This document shows, in pieces, positions 17,923-26,011 of a stretch of 54,046 nt of DNA. The translations under genes were made by a program, and so were the position numbers. Each line of letters begins with the position of its first letter. Positions within the stretch are counted from its first letter, which is position 1. Source of the DNA: Rhodospirillaceae bacterium (GTDB taxonomy: Bacteria; Pseudomonadota; Alphaproteobacteria; Rhodospirillales; JABHCV01); assembly GCA_014382375.1 (NCBI GenBank), contig JACNJU010000050.1, positions 1 to 54,046 of the forward strand, in the 5' to 3' direction. Under the pieces are notes generated by a model. The model had not been told where the DNA came from, made no database searches, and saw nothing but the letters and a program-made list of their open reading frames with translations.

Positions 17923-19134
17923 ATGGATATTCAGAAATACTTCCGTGGTAACTGGCGTTCACCAGAAACCTTCCTGATCCTGATGGCGGTTGCCATGCCG
18001 CTATCATTTTCGACGTGGATGGCGCTGATCAATAACTTCGCCCTCGAGCGTGCCGCCTTCACCGGTGTTGAAATTGGCATCCTGCAAAGCCTTCGCGAAA
18101 TTCCGGGCTTCCTGGCCTTCGCCGTGGTCTTTTTACTGCTTTTAATGCGTGAACAGACATTGGGGCTGGTTTCCCTGCTGCTGCTTGGTATCGGCACGGC
18201 GATCACCGGCGCGCTGCCATCTGTTGTCGGGCTCTATGCGACGACGGTTCTGATGTCGCTCGGCTTTCATTATTACGAGACCATTCGCCAATCCCTGGTC
18301 TTGCAATGGATCAGCAAGGAAGAAGCGCCGCATTTCATGGGCCAGCTGATTGCGGTTGGATCCTTTTCGGGTTTGGTGTCCTTCGCCCTGATCTGGTTTG
18401 GCATCGACAGGGGCGGGCTGGACATGGTTTGGGTTTACGCCATCGGTGGCGGCTCGACAATCGGCATTACCCTGCTTTGCTGGGCTGCATTTCCGCGTTT
18501 CCCTGAAAAGGTTGAGCAGCACAAGAAGCTGTTTATGCGCAGTCGTTACTGGCTGTATTACCTGATTACCTTCATGGCCGGTGCGCGCAGGCAAATTTTC
18601 GTTGTTTTCGCGGGCTTCCTGATGGTCGAAAAATTTGGCTTTAGCGTTTCTGCCATCACCTTGATGTTTTTGGTCAATGGTGGCCTGAACATGTACGTGG
18701 CGCCGAAAATTGGCAAACTGATCGCCCGCTGGGGTGAGCGCCGGGCGTTAACTTTTGAATACATCGGCCTGATCGGTGTCTTTGTCACCTATGCCTTTGT
18801 CGATACGGCATGGATTGCCGTCGTCCTCTACATTATTGATCACATGTTCTTTTCCATGGCCATTGCCATCAAGACCTACTTTCAGAAGATCGCCGATCCC
18901 GCCGATATGGCTGCCCAGGCCGGGGTCGCCTTTTCCATTAACCACATAGCCGCCGTTGTCATTCCGGCCGCTTTTGGTTTTCTGTGGCTGCTTTCGCCGT
19001 CATATGTGTTCCTGGCCGGGGCCGGGATGTCTGTGCTGTCGCTGGTTCTGGTCCGCCTGATCCCTGAAAACCCGAGCCACGAAAATGTTGCCGTGATCGG
19101 TCCTTACCGGCTGGCTGTCAACGCCGCAGAATAG
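17923..19134 (+). CDS. MFS-type transporter
   Basis: 403 residues with about twelve hydrophobic segments in two halves separated by a basic cytoplasmic loop (about 190-205, RFPEKVEQHKKLFMRSR), the layout of the major facilitator superfamily. The second half opens with YYLITFMAGARRQIFVVFAGF. The substrate cannot be read from sequence. A ribosome site (AAGGAA) precedes the ATG, and the gene follows alaS by 26 bases, so it may be co-transcribed with it. Confidence 0.8.
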   Translation: MDIQKYFRGNWRSPETFLILMAVAMPLSFSTWMALINNFALERAAFTGVEIGILQSLREIPGFLAFAVVFLLLLMREQTLGLVSLLLLGIGTAITGALPSVVGLYATTVLMSLGFHYYETIRQSLVLQWISKEEAPHFMGQLIAVGSFSGLVSFALIWFGIDRGGLDMVWVYAIGGGSTIGITLLCWAAFPRFPEKVEQHKKLFMRSRYWLYYLITFMAGARRQIFVVFAGFLMVEKFGFSVSAITLMFLVNGGLNMYVAPKIGKLIARWGERRALTFEYIGLIGVFVTYAFVDTAWIAVVLYIIDHMFFSMAIAIKTYFQKIADPADMAAQAGVAFSINHIAAVVIPAAFGFLWLLSPSYVFLAGAGMSVLSLVLVRLIPENPSHENVAVIGPYRLAVNAAE

Positions 19135-19199
19135 ATCAACCTTGCCGCACGGGCCGGTGCCGAATAGGCTTGGGGGAATCATTCGTGCAGGGGGAAGAC

Positions 19200-20525
19200 A
19201 TGAACGCACTTTTCGAGGCGTTTCCGGTATTCGCAGAAGTTCAGAAGGTGGCCGAACAATTAGCGGTCTGGCTGGCCAGTAACGTCTTTGTTCTGGCGTC
19301 GTTGTTGCAACTGATTTCCATTGGCTTGATTTTCCTTGTCGTTCGTTTATTAAGCCCGCGTGTCGAGGGACTGCTTGATCATCTCAAAGTGCCTGCCGGT
19401 TACGAAAAAATTTTGCAACCCGTTATCCGCGCTTTCAAGCCTCTGACCCTTCCGGTTCTGTGGATCATCCTGCAATGGTTTTCGGTGTTTGCGGCAAGGA
19501 ATGCAGGTTGGCCATCACATCTGCTTGAAAGCGCCGTCAGTCTACTGACCGCCTGGATCATTATCCGTCTGGCGTCATCGCTGGTTGCCGACCCGGGCTG
19601 GTCGAAGATGATCGCCATATCTGCATGGTCGCTGGCCGCCCTTGATATCGTCGGTATGCTCGACCCGACCCTGCTGATCCTGGACAGCATGGCAATTAAT
19701 TTTGGCGCCACCAGGGTTTCGGTGCTAGGTGTCGGCAAGGCGTTGATTGCGCTGGCCGTGTTGTTCTGGCTGGCCGGGTTCCTGTCATCCCTTATTGAAC
19801 GCCGCATCGACAAGATGGCGGGGTTGACACCTTCCGTACAGGTGTTGTTTGCCAAACTGCTAAAGATAACCCTGTTCGTCATCGCCTTCGTCATGGCCAT
19901 GAACACGGTCGGCATCGATTTGACCGCCTTCGCCGTGTTTTCGGGCGCTGTCGGCCTGGGTATCGGCTTTGGTTTGCAGAAGGTTGTCTCCAACCTGATC
20001 AGCGGTGTTATTTTGCTACTCGAGAAATCCGTCAAACCCGGAGACGTTATCGCCATCGGTGAAACCTATGGCTGGATCAATTCCCTCAGCGCCAGGTATG
20101 TTTCGGTGATTACCCGTGACGGCACCGAACATTTGATTCCTAACGAGGATTTGATTTCCCAGCGGGTCGAAAACTGGTCCTATTCAAACCAGTTGGTGCG
20201 TCAGCGAGTGAAGATCGGCATTTCCTATTCGTCTGATGTCAGGAAAGCCATGGAACTAACCGTTGAAGCATCTATCGGTCAGGCACGGGTGCTCGAAAAC
20301 CCTGCGCCCATCTGTCATCTAAGGAGCTTTGGCGATAATTCCGTTGATCTTGAACTGCGGTACTGGTTGCGCGATCCCCGCAACGGCCTGTCCAATGTCA
20401 GGAACGAAATTTTACTCAGTGTGTGGGATTTGTTCAATGAAAACGGCATCGAATTTCCATTCCCGCAACGCGAGCTTCATTTCAACAAAACCATCCCGGT
20501 CAGGATCGAGACTGAGGACGGTTAG
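19200..20525 (+). CDS. MscS-family mechanosensitive channel
   Basis: 441 residues from the ATG at 19200, which has a strong GGGGAAG ribosome site; the TTG at 19170 lacks one. Several membrane segments precede the pore helix region, AVGLGIGFGLQKVVSNLISG, the MscS TM3 pattern, followed by the beta-domain signature KPGDVIAIG and LIPNEDLISQRVENWS. The chain is longer than E. coli MscS because of extra N-terminal membrane segments. It would release solutes on osmotic downshock. Its stop overlaps that of the convergent cyclophilin gene by 4 bases. Confidence 0.92.
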   Translation: MNALFEAFPVFAEVQKVAEQLAVWLASNVFVLASLLQLISIGLIFLVVRLLSPRVEGLLDHLKVPAGYEKILQPVIRAFKPLTLPVLWIILQWFSVFAARNAGWPSHLLESAVSLLTAWIIIRLASSLVADPGWSKMIAISAWSLAALDIVGMLDPTLLILDSMAINFGATRVSVLGVGKALIALAVLFWLAGFLSSLIERRIDKMAGLTPSVQVLFAKLLKITLFVIAFVMAMNTVGIDLTAFAVFSGAVGLGIGFGLQKVVSNLISGVILLLEKSVKPGDVIAIGETYGWINSLSARYVSVITRDGTEHLIPNEDLISQRVENWSYSNQLVRQRVKIGISYSSDVRKAMELTVEASIGQARVLENPAPICHLRSFGDNSVDLELRYWLRDPRNGLSNVRNEILLSVWDLFNENGIEFPFPQRELHFNKTIPVRIETEDG

Positions 20526-21094
20526 TCCTTGGCATCGGCAGCGACCTGCATACGGATGATCTTGTCGGGGTCGATGACCCTGCCACTTCCCGCCTCACCG
20601 CGTTTGATCTTGGCGACGGCACGCATACCATCGGTGACCTCGCCCCATACCGTATACTTATTGTCCAGATGTTTGGCGCGGGCATAGACAATGAAAAATT
20701 GCGAGTCGGCGCTGTTTACATCACTGCTTCTGGCCATCGACAGGGTGCCGCGAACGTGGGGTTCATCTGAAAATTCCGCGTCAATTTTCTGGCCGCTACC
20801 GTGGCTGCCGGTGCCGGTCGGATCGCCGGTCTGGGCCATAAAACCGCCAATCACCCGGTGGAAGACGATGCCGTCGTAAAAACCTTCGCGAACCAGTTCC
20901 TTGATGCGGGCAACGTGGTTGGGCGCAAGGTCTGGCCTGAGTGCGATTGTCACCCGGCCATCTTTCAGGTCCAGGTAGAGAGTGTTTTCAAGATCGACGG
21001 GCGTTTCGGCATGGGTGTCTGTCATCGGGGCCATCATCAATGTCAGAAGGAGTGAAAGGGCGATAGGAAATTTAAACGCTAATTGGCGAAACAT
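20522..21094 (-). CDS. Exported cyclophilin-type peptidyl-prolyl isomerase
   Basis: 190 residues. A signal peptide covers about residues 1-29 (hydrophobic [13 protein letters not shown], ending THA-E). The cyclophilin domain shows [20 protein letters not shown] (FHRV with the catalytic Arg, about 73-92), [20 protein letters not shown] (about 115-134) and a final WGEVTDGM. It catalyses proline isomerisation in the periplasm, helping folding of exported proteins. It lies downstream of cheZ-side genes on the same strand with a 40-base gap from cheZ. Confidence 0.94.
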   Translation of the reverse strand: MFRQLAFKFPIALSLLLTLMMAPMTDTHAETPVDLENTLYLDLKDGRVTIALRPDLAPNHVARIKELVREGFYDGIVFHRVIGGFMAQTGDPTGTGSHGSGQKIDAEFSDEPHVRGTLSMARSSDVNSADSQFFIVYARAKHLDNKYTVWGEVTDGMRAVAKIKRGEAGSGRVIDPDKIIRMQVAADAKD

Positions 21095-21134
21095 GGGTGT
21101 CCTCGTGAGATTTTACAGTGGTGATCTTTGGTTG

Positions 21135-21665
21135 TTAGTCGAACAGGGCGTCGATGGCGGCCTGATCCAGGCCTTTGCCTTCCATTTGCGGACCGGCCAG
21201 GAGCTTCTCGTCTTCGGTTTTATCTTCGCCTTCAACCTCGACGCTATCCACCTCATCCTTGCCCCATACATCGATTAGCGCGTTAACACGCTCCTCTACA
21301 TAGGTCACGGACTTAACGACCTTGCTGACGCGCTGGCCGGTGATGTCCTGGAACGAGCATGCTTCAAGTATATCATTGCCATTGCCGCTAATCTGGTCAA
21401 GTAGGGTGATTTGCTCCGGATCGGTAACGCTATTGCGCAACTCGTCAACGGCGGAAATGGATTTTTCCGTCGCAGCCATAATTGTGTTGGTGGCTTTTTC
21501 CGTTGCCTTGACGATGGCGTCTAGCTGCTCGCCCATGCTCTCAAACTGGAATTCCTCGTCAGCAGGTCGGCTGATAGCGGCGATTTCCTCGCGCACCCTT
21601 TCAAGGTAACGAAACAAGCCGGTCAGCTCGGATTTCAGTCGTACATTTTCGATTTCATCTGACAT
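21135..21665 (-). CDS. cheZ: Chemotaxis protein phosphatase CheZ
   Basis: 176 residues, mostly long helices. The catalytic motif ACSFQDITGQRV holds Asp107 and Gln111, matching the Asp143 and Gln147 pair of E. coli CheZ that speeds CheY-P hydrolysis. The C-terminus GLDQAAIDALFD is the CheY-binding tail (compare LDDLLDSLGF-type ends). The linker between them is acidic. It sits apart from any che operon here, but the window also holds a flagellar locus, so it likely acts on the same motor. Confidence 0.92.
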   Translation of the reverse strand: MSDEIENVRLKSELTGLFRYLERVREEIAAISRPADEEFQFESMGEQLDAIVKATEKATNTIMAATEKSISAVDELRNSVTDPEQITLLDQISGNGNDILEACSFQDITGQRVSKVVKSVTYVEERVNALIDVWGKDEVDSVEVEGEDKTEDEKLLAGPQMEGKGLDQAAIDALFD

Positions 21666-21758
21666 GCTTTACTTCCGATTGGATAAAAATTTAGCGGTAC
21701 CTCAATCATAATCATTAAGAAGCGCTATGCCATAAAAAAACACATTAATTCCATATCT

Positions 21759-22076
21759 TTAGGTAGATCCCCCGACTTTACCCTTCATCGCTTGCATGGC
21801 AATAAGTTGAAGTTTTCGCCGCTCATTGACGGTCAGTTCGTCGAGAACCTTGGATTTTTCCTTGTGAACCGCCATGGCGCTTTCGATCAATTCCTGGCGG
21901 TTCATCGGCCTGGATTCCCCCTGATGGTCAGGAATCGCCGTATTTGTAGCTTGCTCATGTTGTACAGGGCCCCGTTTACGGGCTTGGCGGCCTTCCTTGA
22001 CGGCTTGATATTTCTCTTTGGCTTGCTTGTCCATGAAAATGGAGAGCACGGCGCTTGAGATGAATTTCTTAATCAT
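21759..22076 (-). CDS. Small protein of unknown function upstream of cheZ
   Basis: 105 residues. It has a short hydrophobic N-terminus (IKKFISSAVLSIFM), a basic middle (EGRQARKRG) and a helical C-terminus (RQELIESAMAVHKEKSKVLDEL, split here at about residues 60-82; NERRKLQLIAMQAMKGK). There is no true membrane segment or signal peptidase site. It reads toward cheZ with a 93-base gap. I do not recognise a family; codon pattern and coding length support a real gene. Confidence 0.65.
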   Translation of the reverse strand: MIKKFISSAVLSIFMDKQAKEKYQAVKEGRQARKRGPVQHEQATNTAIPDHQGESRPMNRQELIESAMAVHKEKSKVLDELTVNERRKLQLIAMQAMKGKVGGST

Positions 22077-22196
22077 GAATAATCTTTACCGCGATTTCTG
22101 GGCGAATATAACCGTCATCATTGGTATACCTGATACATAGTGATTTATAAAAGTTTCCAAATGATTGCCTAATACCAACTTTATAAAGCCCAAACC

Positions 22197-23450
22197 ATGA
22201 GCCAATCCCTGCTTCGAGACCTATACAGCAACGCGGTTGCTGCCGCCGACCCCAAGGCGGTGCTGGCGGCCCATCTGCCATCGCCGCCCAAAGGGCGAAC
22301 GGTTGTTGTCGGTGCAGGAAAGGCCGCCGCCAGCATGGCCAGAGCGGTTGAGGAAAACTGGTCGGGCCCCATAAGCGGGCTGGTCGTCACACGGTACGAT
22401 CACAGCGTTCCCTGTGATCACATTGAAGTGGTTGAAGCGGCCCATCCTGTCCCTGACGCAGCGGGCCGGGAAGCGGCGGCCCGCATTGTCAAACTTCTTG
22501 AGGATCTTGGCCCCGATGATCTGGCGTTGTGTCTGATATCAGGCGGTGGATCGGCGCTGCTCAGTTTGCCGGGACCGGGAATCAGCCTTGAAGACAAGCA
22601 GGACCTGAACAGCCAGTTGCTCAAGTCCGGCGCGCCGATTTCCGAAATGAACTGCGTCAGAAAGCATCTATCCGCGATCAAGGGCGGCAGGCTGGCGCTT
22701 GCTGCGTGGCCGGCGCGGGTTCTCAGTCTGGCGATTTCCGATGTTCCGGGCGATGATCCGGCGGTTATCGCTTCCGGGCCGACAGTGGCCGACCCGACAA
22801 CGCTCGCCGATGCCCGTAAAATTCTGGCCGTCTACGGTATCGAAGCCTCGCCGGCCATTGTCGGTGCCTTGCAGGATCAATCCTTTGAAACCCCCAAGCC
22901 GGGTGATGAGCGACTGGACAATGCCGAAATGGTGCTGATCGCAACCCCGCAAATGGCCCTGGAAGCGGCCGCCAAAAAAGCTCTCGCTGAAGGCATCACG
23001 CCCCTAATTCTGGGTGACGCCATCGAGGGTGAGGCCCGGGAAGTGGCCCGGGTGATGGCAGGAATCGCAACCCAGGTTTGCCGTCATGGTCAGCCGGTGG
23101 CAAGGCCTTGTGTATTGCTTTCAGGCGGCGAGACGACGGTGACGCTTAGGGGAAAAGGCCGCGGCGGTCGCAACGCGGAGTTTTTACTGGCTTTGGCTAT
23201 CGCCCTTGATGGCCTTGCCGGGGTTTCGGCAATCGCCTGTGATACGGACGGTATTGACGGTAGTGAGGATAACGCCGGATGCGTCATTGGCCCGGATACC
23301 CTGGCCCGTGCAAGGGCGCTTGGACTGGACGCAGAGGCCTACTTGACCGACAATGATGCCTACAGTTTTTTTGACGCCTTGGGTGATTTGGTGATCAGTG
23401 GCCCGACACTCACCAACGTCAACGATTTCCGGGCCATCCTAATTCAATGA
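22197..23450 (+). CDS. Glycerate 2-kinase family protein (GckA/TtuD, MOFRL)
   Basis: 417 residues. An N-terminal DUF4147 domain with VVVGAGKAAASMARAVE (about 36-52) and LCLISGGGSALLSLP (about 110-124), then the C-terminal MOFRL domain with LLSGGETTVTLRGKGRGGRN (about 305-324). The family includes glycerate 2-kinases that make 2-phosphoglycerate and proteins once named hydroxypyruvate reductase (TtuD). Pyruvate kinase lies 69 bases downstream, which fits glycerate feeding through 2-phosphoglycerate and phosphoenolpyruvate to pyruvate. I favour kinase activity but cannot exclude the other annotation. Confidence 0.9.
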   Translation: MSQSLLRDLYSNAVAAADPKAVLAAHLPSPPKGRTVVVGAGKAAASMARAVEENWSGPISGLVVTRYDHSVPCDHIEVVEAAHPVPDAAGREAAARIVKLLEDLGPDDLALCLISGGGSALLSLPGPGISLEDKQDLNSQLLKSGAPISEMNCVRKHLSAIKGGRLALAAWPARVLSLAISDVPGDDPAVIASGPTVADPTTLADARKILAVYGIEASPAIVGALQDQSFETPKPGDERLDNAEMVLIATPQMALEAAAKKALAEGITPLILGDAIEGEAREVARVMAGIATQVCRHGQPVARPCVLLSGGETTVTLRGKGRGGRNAEFLLALAIALDGLAGVSAIACDTDGIDGSEDNAGCVIGPDTLARARALGLDAEAYLTDNDAYSFFDALGDLVISGPTLTNVNDFRAILIQ

Positions 23451-23519
23451 AACGTTAACCCTAAGGGGTATAAAACAAAACGAATTCTGGAATTTGACGA
23501 TCAAACAGAAAGTATTTTC

Positions 23520-24935
23520 ATGAGACGCAGACGTAACGCCAAGATTATCGCGACACTCGGTCCGGGCACCTCGGACGAGAAAAGCATTAATGATCTTTTC
23601 CTGGCCGGGGTTGACGTTTTCCGGCTCAATTTTTCCCATGGCGCCCACGCAGAACACAAGGCTCGTTTCGATACCATCCGCGCTCTTGAAAAGAAACATA
23701 ACAGGCCGATTGGTATCTTGCTCGATTTGCAAGGCCCGAAACTGCGTCTTGGTGTGTTCGAGGATGGCAAGGCCGTACTGCGCAGCGGCAATCCTTTCAG
23801 GCTTGAACTGGCTGAAATCCAGGGTAACGATGTTGGTGCCTCGCTGCCGCACCCGGAAATTTTCGCCGCCCTGAAACCGGAAATGAAATTGCTTCTCGAT
23901 GACGGCAAGATCGAGCTTAAGGTCCACAAGTGCGGCAAGGATTTTGCCGAAACCATGGTTGTCACCGGCGGCGAAATATCCGACCGCAAGGGTGTCAATG
24001 TGCCAAGTGCCATGCTTGAGCTGTCACCGATTACCGAAAAAGATCATGGAGACCTTAAATACGGTTTGGAACTGGGTGTCGACTGGGTGGCGTTGTCGTT
24101 TGTTCAGCGCCCGGAAGATATTGTCGAGGCAAAAAAACTGGTCGATGGTCGTGCCGGTGTCATGGCAAAACTGGAAAAGCCCTCGGCTATTGAATATCTC
24201 GATGAAATTGTCGATCTGGCCGACGCGGTGATGGTGGCCCGGGGCGACCTGGGTGTCGAGTTGCCGCCAGAGGACGTTCCGGCTATTCAAAAGCAAATTC
24301 TGTTTTCATGTCGTTGCGCCGGCAAGCCCGTTGTCGTCGCCACCCAGATGCTGGAATCGATGATCCACACGCCGACCCCGACCCGGGCCGAGGCATCCGA
24401 CGTTGCCACCGCCATTTACGATGGTGCCGACGCTGTGATGTTGTCGGCGGAAACCGCTGTTGGTGAATATCCCATCGAGACGGTGTCGATGATGGACAGG
24501 ATCATCAATCGGGTCGAGGTTGACCCGTTGTACCGCAAGATAACGGATGCCGAGCACCGGGAGGCTGAAAGCACGGCCTCCGACGCGATTACCGCAGCGG
24601 CCCGCCAGTCTGCCCAGATTATTTCCGCAGCGGCGATTGTAACTTTCAGTTCCAGTGGTTCGACGACCTTGCGTGCTTCGCGCGAACGGCCAAGCGTTTC
24701 TATTCTGGGTCTGACGCCAAGATGGGAGACAGCCCGGCGCATGACCCTGGTGTGGGGTGTGCATTCGGTTTTGACACCCGATCTGACCAGTTTTACCGAG
24801 ATGGTCGACCTTGCTATCGAATCGGCAAAGAAGGAAGAATTCGTCAGTCTTGGAGACTATCTTGTGGTTACCGCAGGGGTTCCTTTTGGAACCCCGGGTG
24901 CGACCAATATATTGCGTATCGCCAAGGTCAAATAA
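23520..24935 (+). CDS. pyk: Pyruvate kinase
   Basis: 471 residues, the normal bacterial length. Signature pieces: KIIATLGPGTSD (about 8-19), the VFRLNFSHG block (about 32-40), LDLQGPKLRLG, the catalytic Lys region VMAKLEKPSAIEYLDEI, MVARGDLGVELP and MLESMIHTPTPTRAEASDVA. It converts phosphoenolpyruvate and ADP to pyruvate and ATP in the cytoplasm. The short spacing after the glycerate kinase gene suggests joint expression. The ribosome site at the ATG is weak. Confidence 0.97.
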   Translation: MRRRRNAKIIATLGPGTSDEKSINDLFLAGVDVFRLNFSHGAHAEHKARFDTIRALEKKHNRPIGILLDLQGPKLRLGVFEDGKAVLRSGNPFRLELAEIQGNDVGASLPHPEIFAALKPEMKLLLDDGKIELKVHKCGKDFAETMVVTGGEISDRKGVNVPSAMLELSPITEKDHGDLKYGLELGVDWVALSFVQRPEDIVEAKKLVDGRAGVMAKLEKPSAIEYLDEIVDLADAVMVARGDLGVELPPEDVPAIQKQILFSCRCAGKPVVVATQMLESMIHTPTPTRAEASDVATAIYDGADAVMLSAETAVGEYPIETVSMMDRIINRVEVDPLYRKITDAEHREAESTASDAITAAARQSAQIISAAAIVTFSSSGSTTLRASRERPSVSILGLTPRWETARRMTLVWGVHSVLTPDLTSFTEMVDLAIESAKKEEFVSLGDYLVVTAGVPFGTPGATNILRIAKVK

Positions 24936-24959
24936 GCCCGACAACCTGGAATTATAAAC

Positions 24960-25835
24960 ATGCTTGGTGACTTGTTTGCCATTATTGCGCCTGTCTTTAT
25001 TTGCGCTGGTATCGGTTTCATCTGGGCTCGACAGGAACGCCCCTTCGACGTTGACCTTGTGACGGCGCTGATGACCAATGTCGGCACACCGTGTCTGGTT
25101 TTCTTTACCCTGACGTCAGCCAAACTTGATCTCAGTGCGTTCGGCTCGATGGCTGTTTACGCGGTCTTGGCAATTGCCTGTTCCGCCGTCATCGGTGGTG
25201 CGATCCTGAAAATGTTCGCCTTGGATATCAGGTCCTTCCTGCCGCCGATGATGTTTTCCAACTGCGGCAACATGGGCTTGCCATTGTGTCTGCTGGCTTT
25301 TGGCGAGCCCGGCCTGGTGCTGGCGATTGTCTTCTTTACGGTTTCTGCGATCGGCCAGTTTACCCTGGGCATGATGATCCCTTCGGGGACGATGTCGTTT
25401 AAGGTACTGGTTCGTATACCGATCCTGTATGCGGTTTTTGTTGCGGTTGTGTTCATTGTTTTGAAAATAGAAACCCCGGCAGTGATCGCCAACACAACAG
25501 AAATACTGGGTGGCATGACCATCCCGATGATGCTGATAACCCTTGGCGTGTCGCTGGCGCGGCTTCGCTTTCATGCCCTGGCGCGGGCCACGGCTTTGTC
25601 GTTGTTGCGTCTGGTTCTGGGTTTTGGCGTCGGCGTCGGTCTTTCAATAGTGTTGGGGCTTGAGGGGATTGAGCGCGGCATCCTGATCCTGCAATCCTCG
25701 ATGCCGGTCGCCGTGTTCAATTACCTGTTCGCCCAGCGTTACAATCGCTCGCCCGAAGAAGTCGCCGGGCTGGTTTTCATTTCAACAGCGCTTTCATTCG
25801 CCAGTCTTCCTGTGCTGTTGTGGTTCGTGCTTTAA
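24960..25835 (+). CDS. AEC-family transporter
   Basis: 291 residues with about nine to ten hydrophobic segments. The N-terminal half has the pattern LVTALMTNVGTPCLVFFTLT, and the middle has MMFSNCGNMGLPLCLLAFGE (about 97-116), typical of the auxin efflux carrier (AEC) family, members of which export organic acids such as malate in bacteria. The start is 24 bases after pyk, so it may carry a glycolytic end product or related acid; this is inference. A CRP-like palindrome begins 14 bases after its stop. Confidence 0.88.
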   Translation: MLGDLFAIIAPVFICAGIGFIWARQERPFDVDLVTALMTNVGTPCLVFFTLTSAKLDLSAFGSMAVYAVLAIACSAVIGGAILKMFALDIRSFLPPMMFSNCGNMGLPLCLLAFGEPGLVLAIVFFTVSAIGQFTLGMMIPSGTMSFKVLVRIPILYAVFVAVVFIVLKIETPAVIANTTEILGGMTIPMMLITLGVSLARLRFHALARATALSLLRLVLGFGVGVGLSIVLGLEGIERGILILQSSMPVAVFNYLFAQRYNRSPEEVAGLVFISTALSFASLPVLLWFVL

Positions 25836-25849
25836 GCCAAATGTTGTTC

Positions 25850-25865
25850 TGTGACGGGTGTCACA
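25850..25865. promoter_or_regulatory. CRP-like palindrome TGTGA-N6-TCACA
   Basis: TGTGACGGGTGTCACA is an exact match to the half sites of the CRP/FNR superfamily consensus, with one further pair (C and G) outside. It lies in the 176-base gap before the FecR/FG-GAP gene, about 82 bases upstream of the inferred transcription start. It can also form a 7-pair hairpin, but the T-run after it is 20 bases away. Confidence 0.5.
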
Positions 25866-25904
25866 GTACGCAGGTCGTGTTTTTTGCTAAAAAAGGTCAT
25901 CAAT

Positions 25905-25933
25905 TTGATCGTTTTGGCTTTCCATGTTATTAA
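25905..25933 (+). promoter_or_regulatory. Candidate promoter of the FecR/FG-GAP gene
   Basis: TTGATC (25905-25910) and TATTAA (25928-25933) are separated by 17 bases. A second TTGACA lies at 25951-25956 but has no good partner. The leader would be about 70 bases long. Confidence 0.4.
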
Positions 25934-25963
25934 CTAATCAGGTTCATTATTTGACACCTGTAG

Positions 25964-25979
25964 GAACGTAGAAACGTTC
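25964..25979. repeat. Palindrome GAACGT-N4-ACGTTC
   Basis: A perfect 6-base inverted repeat with a 4-base centre in the leader of the FecR/FG-GAP gene, 33 bases before its start. It could be an operator or a short RNA hairpin. Confidence 0.4.
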
Positions 25980-26011
25980 TTCTGTTGAGCTTAGAATAAG
26001 GGAGGCCGCGC

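Noticed and set aside
22381-22425. TGTGATCACA within the glycerate kinase gene as a CRP site
   Set aside because: It has no N6 spacing and lies inside a coding region.
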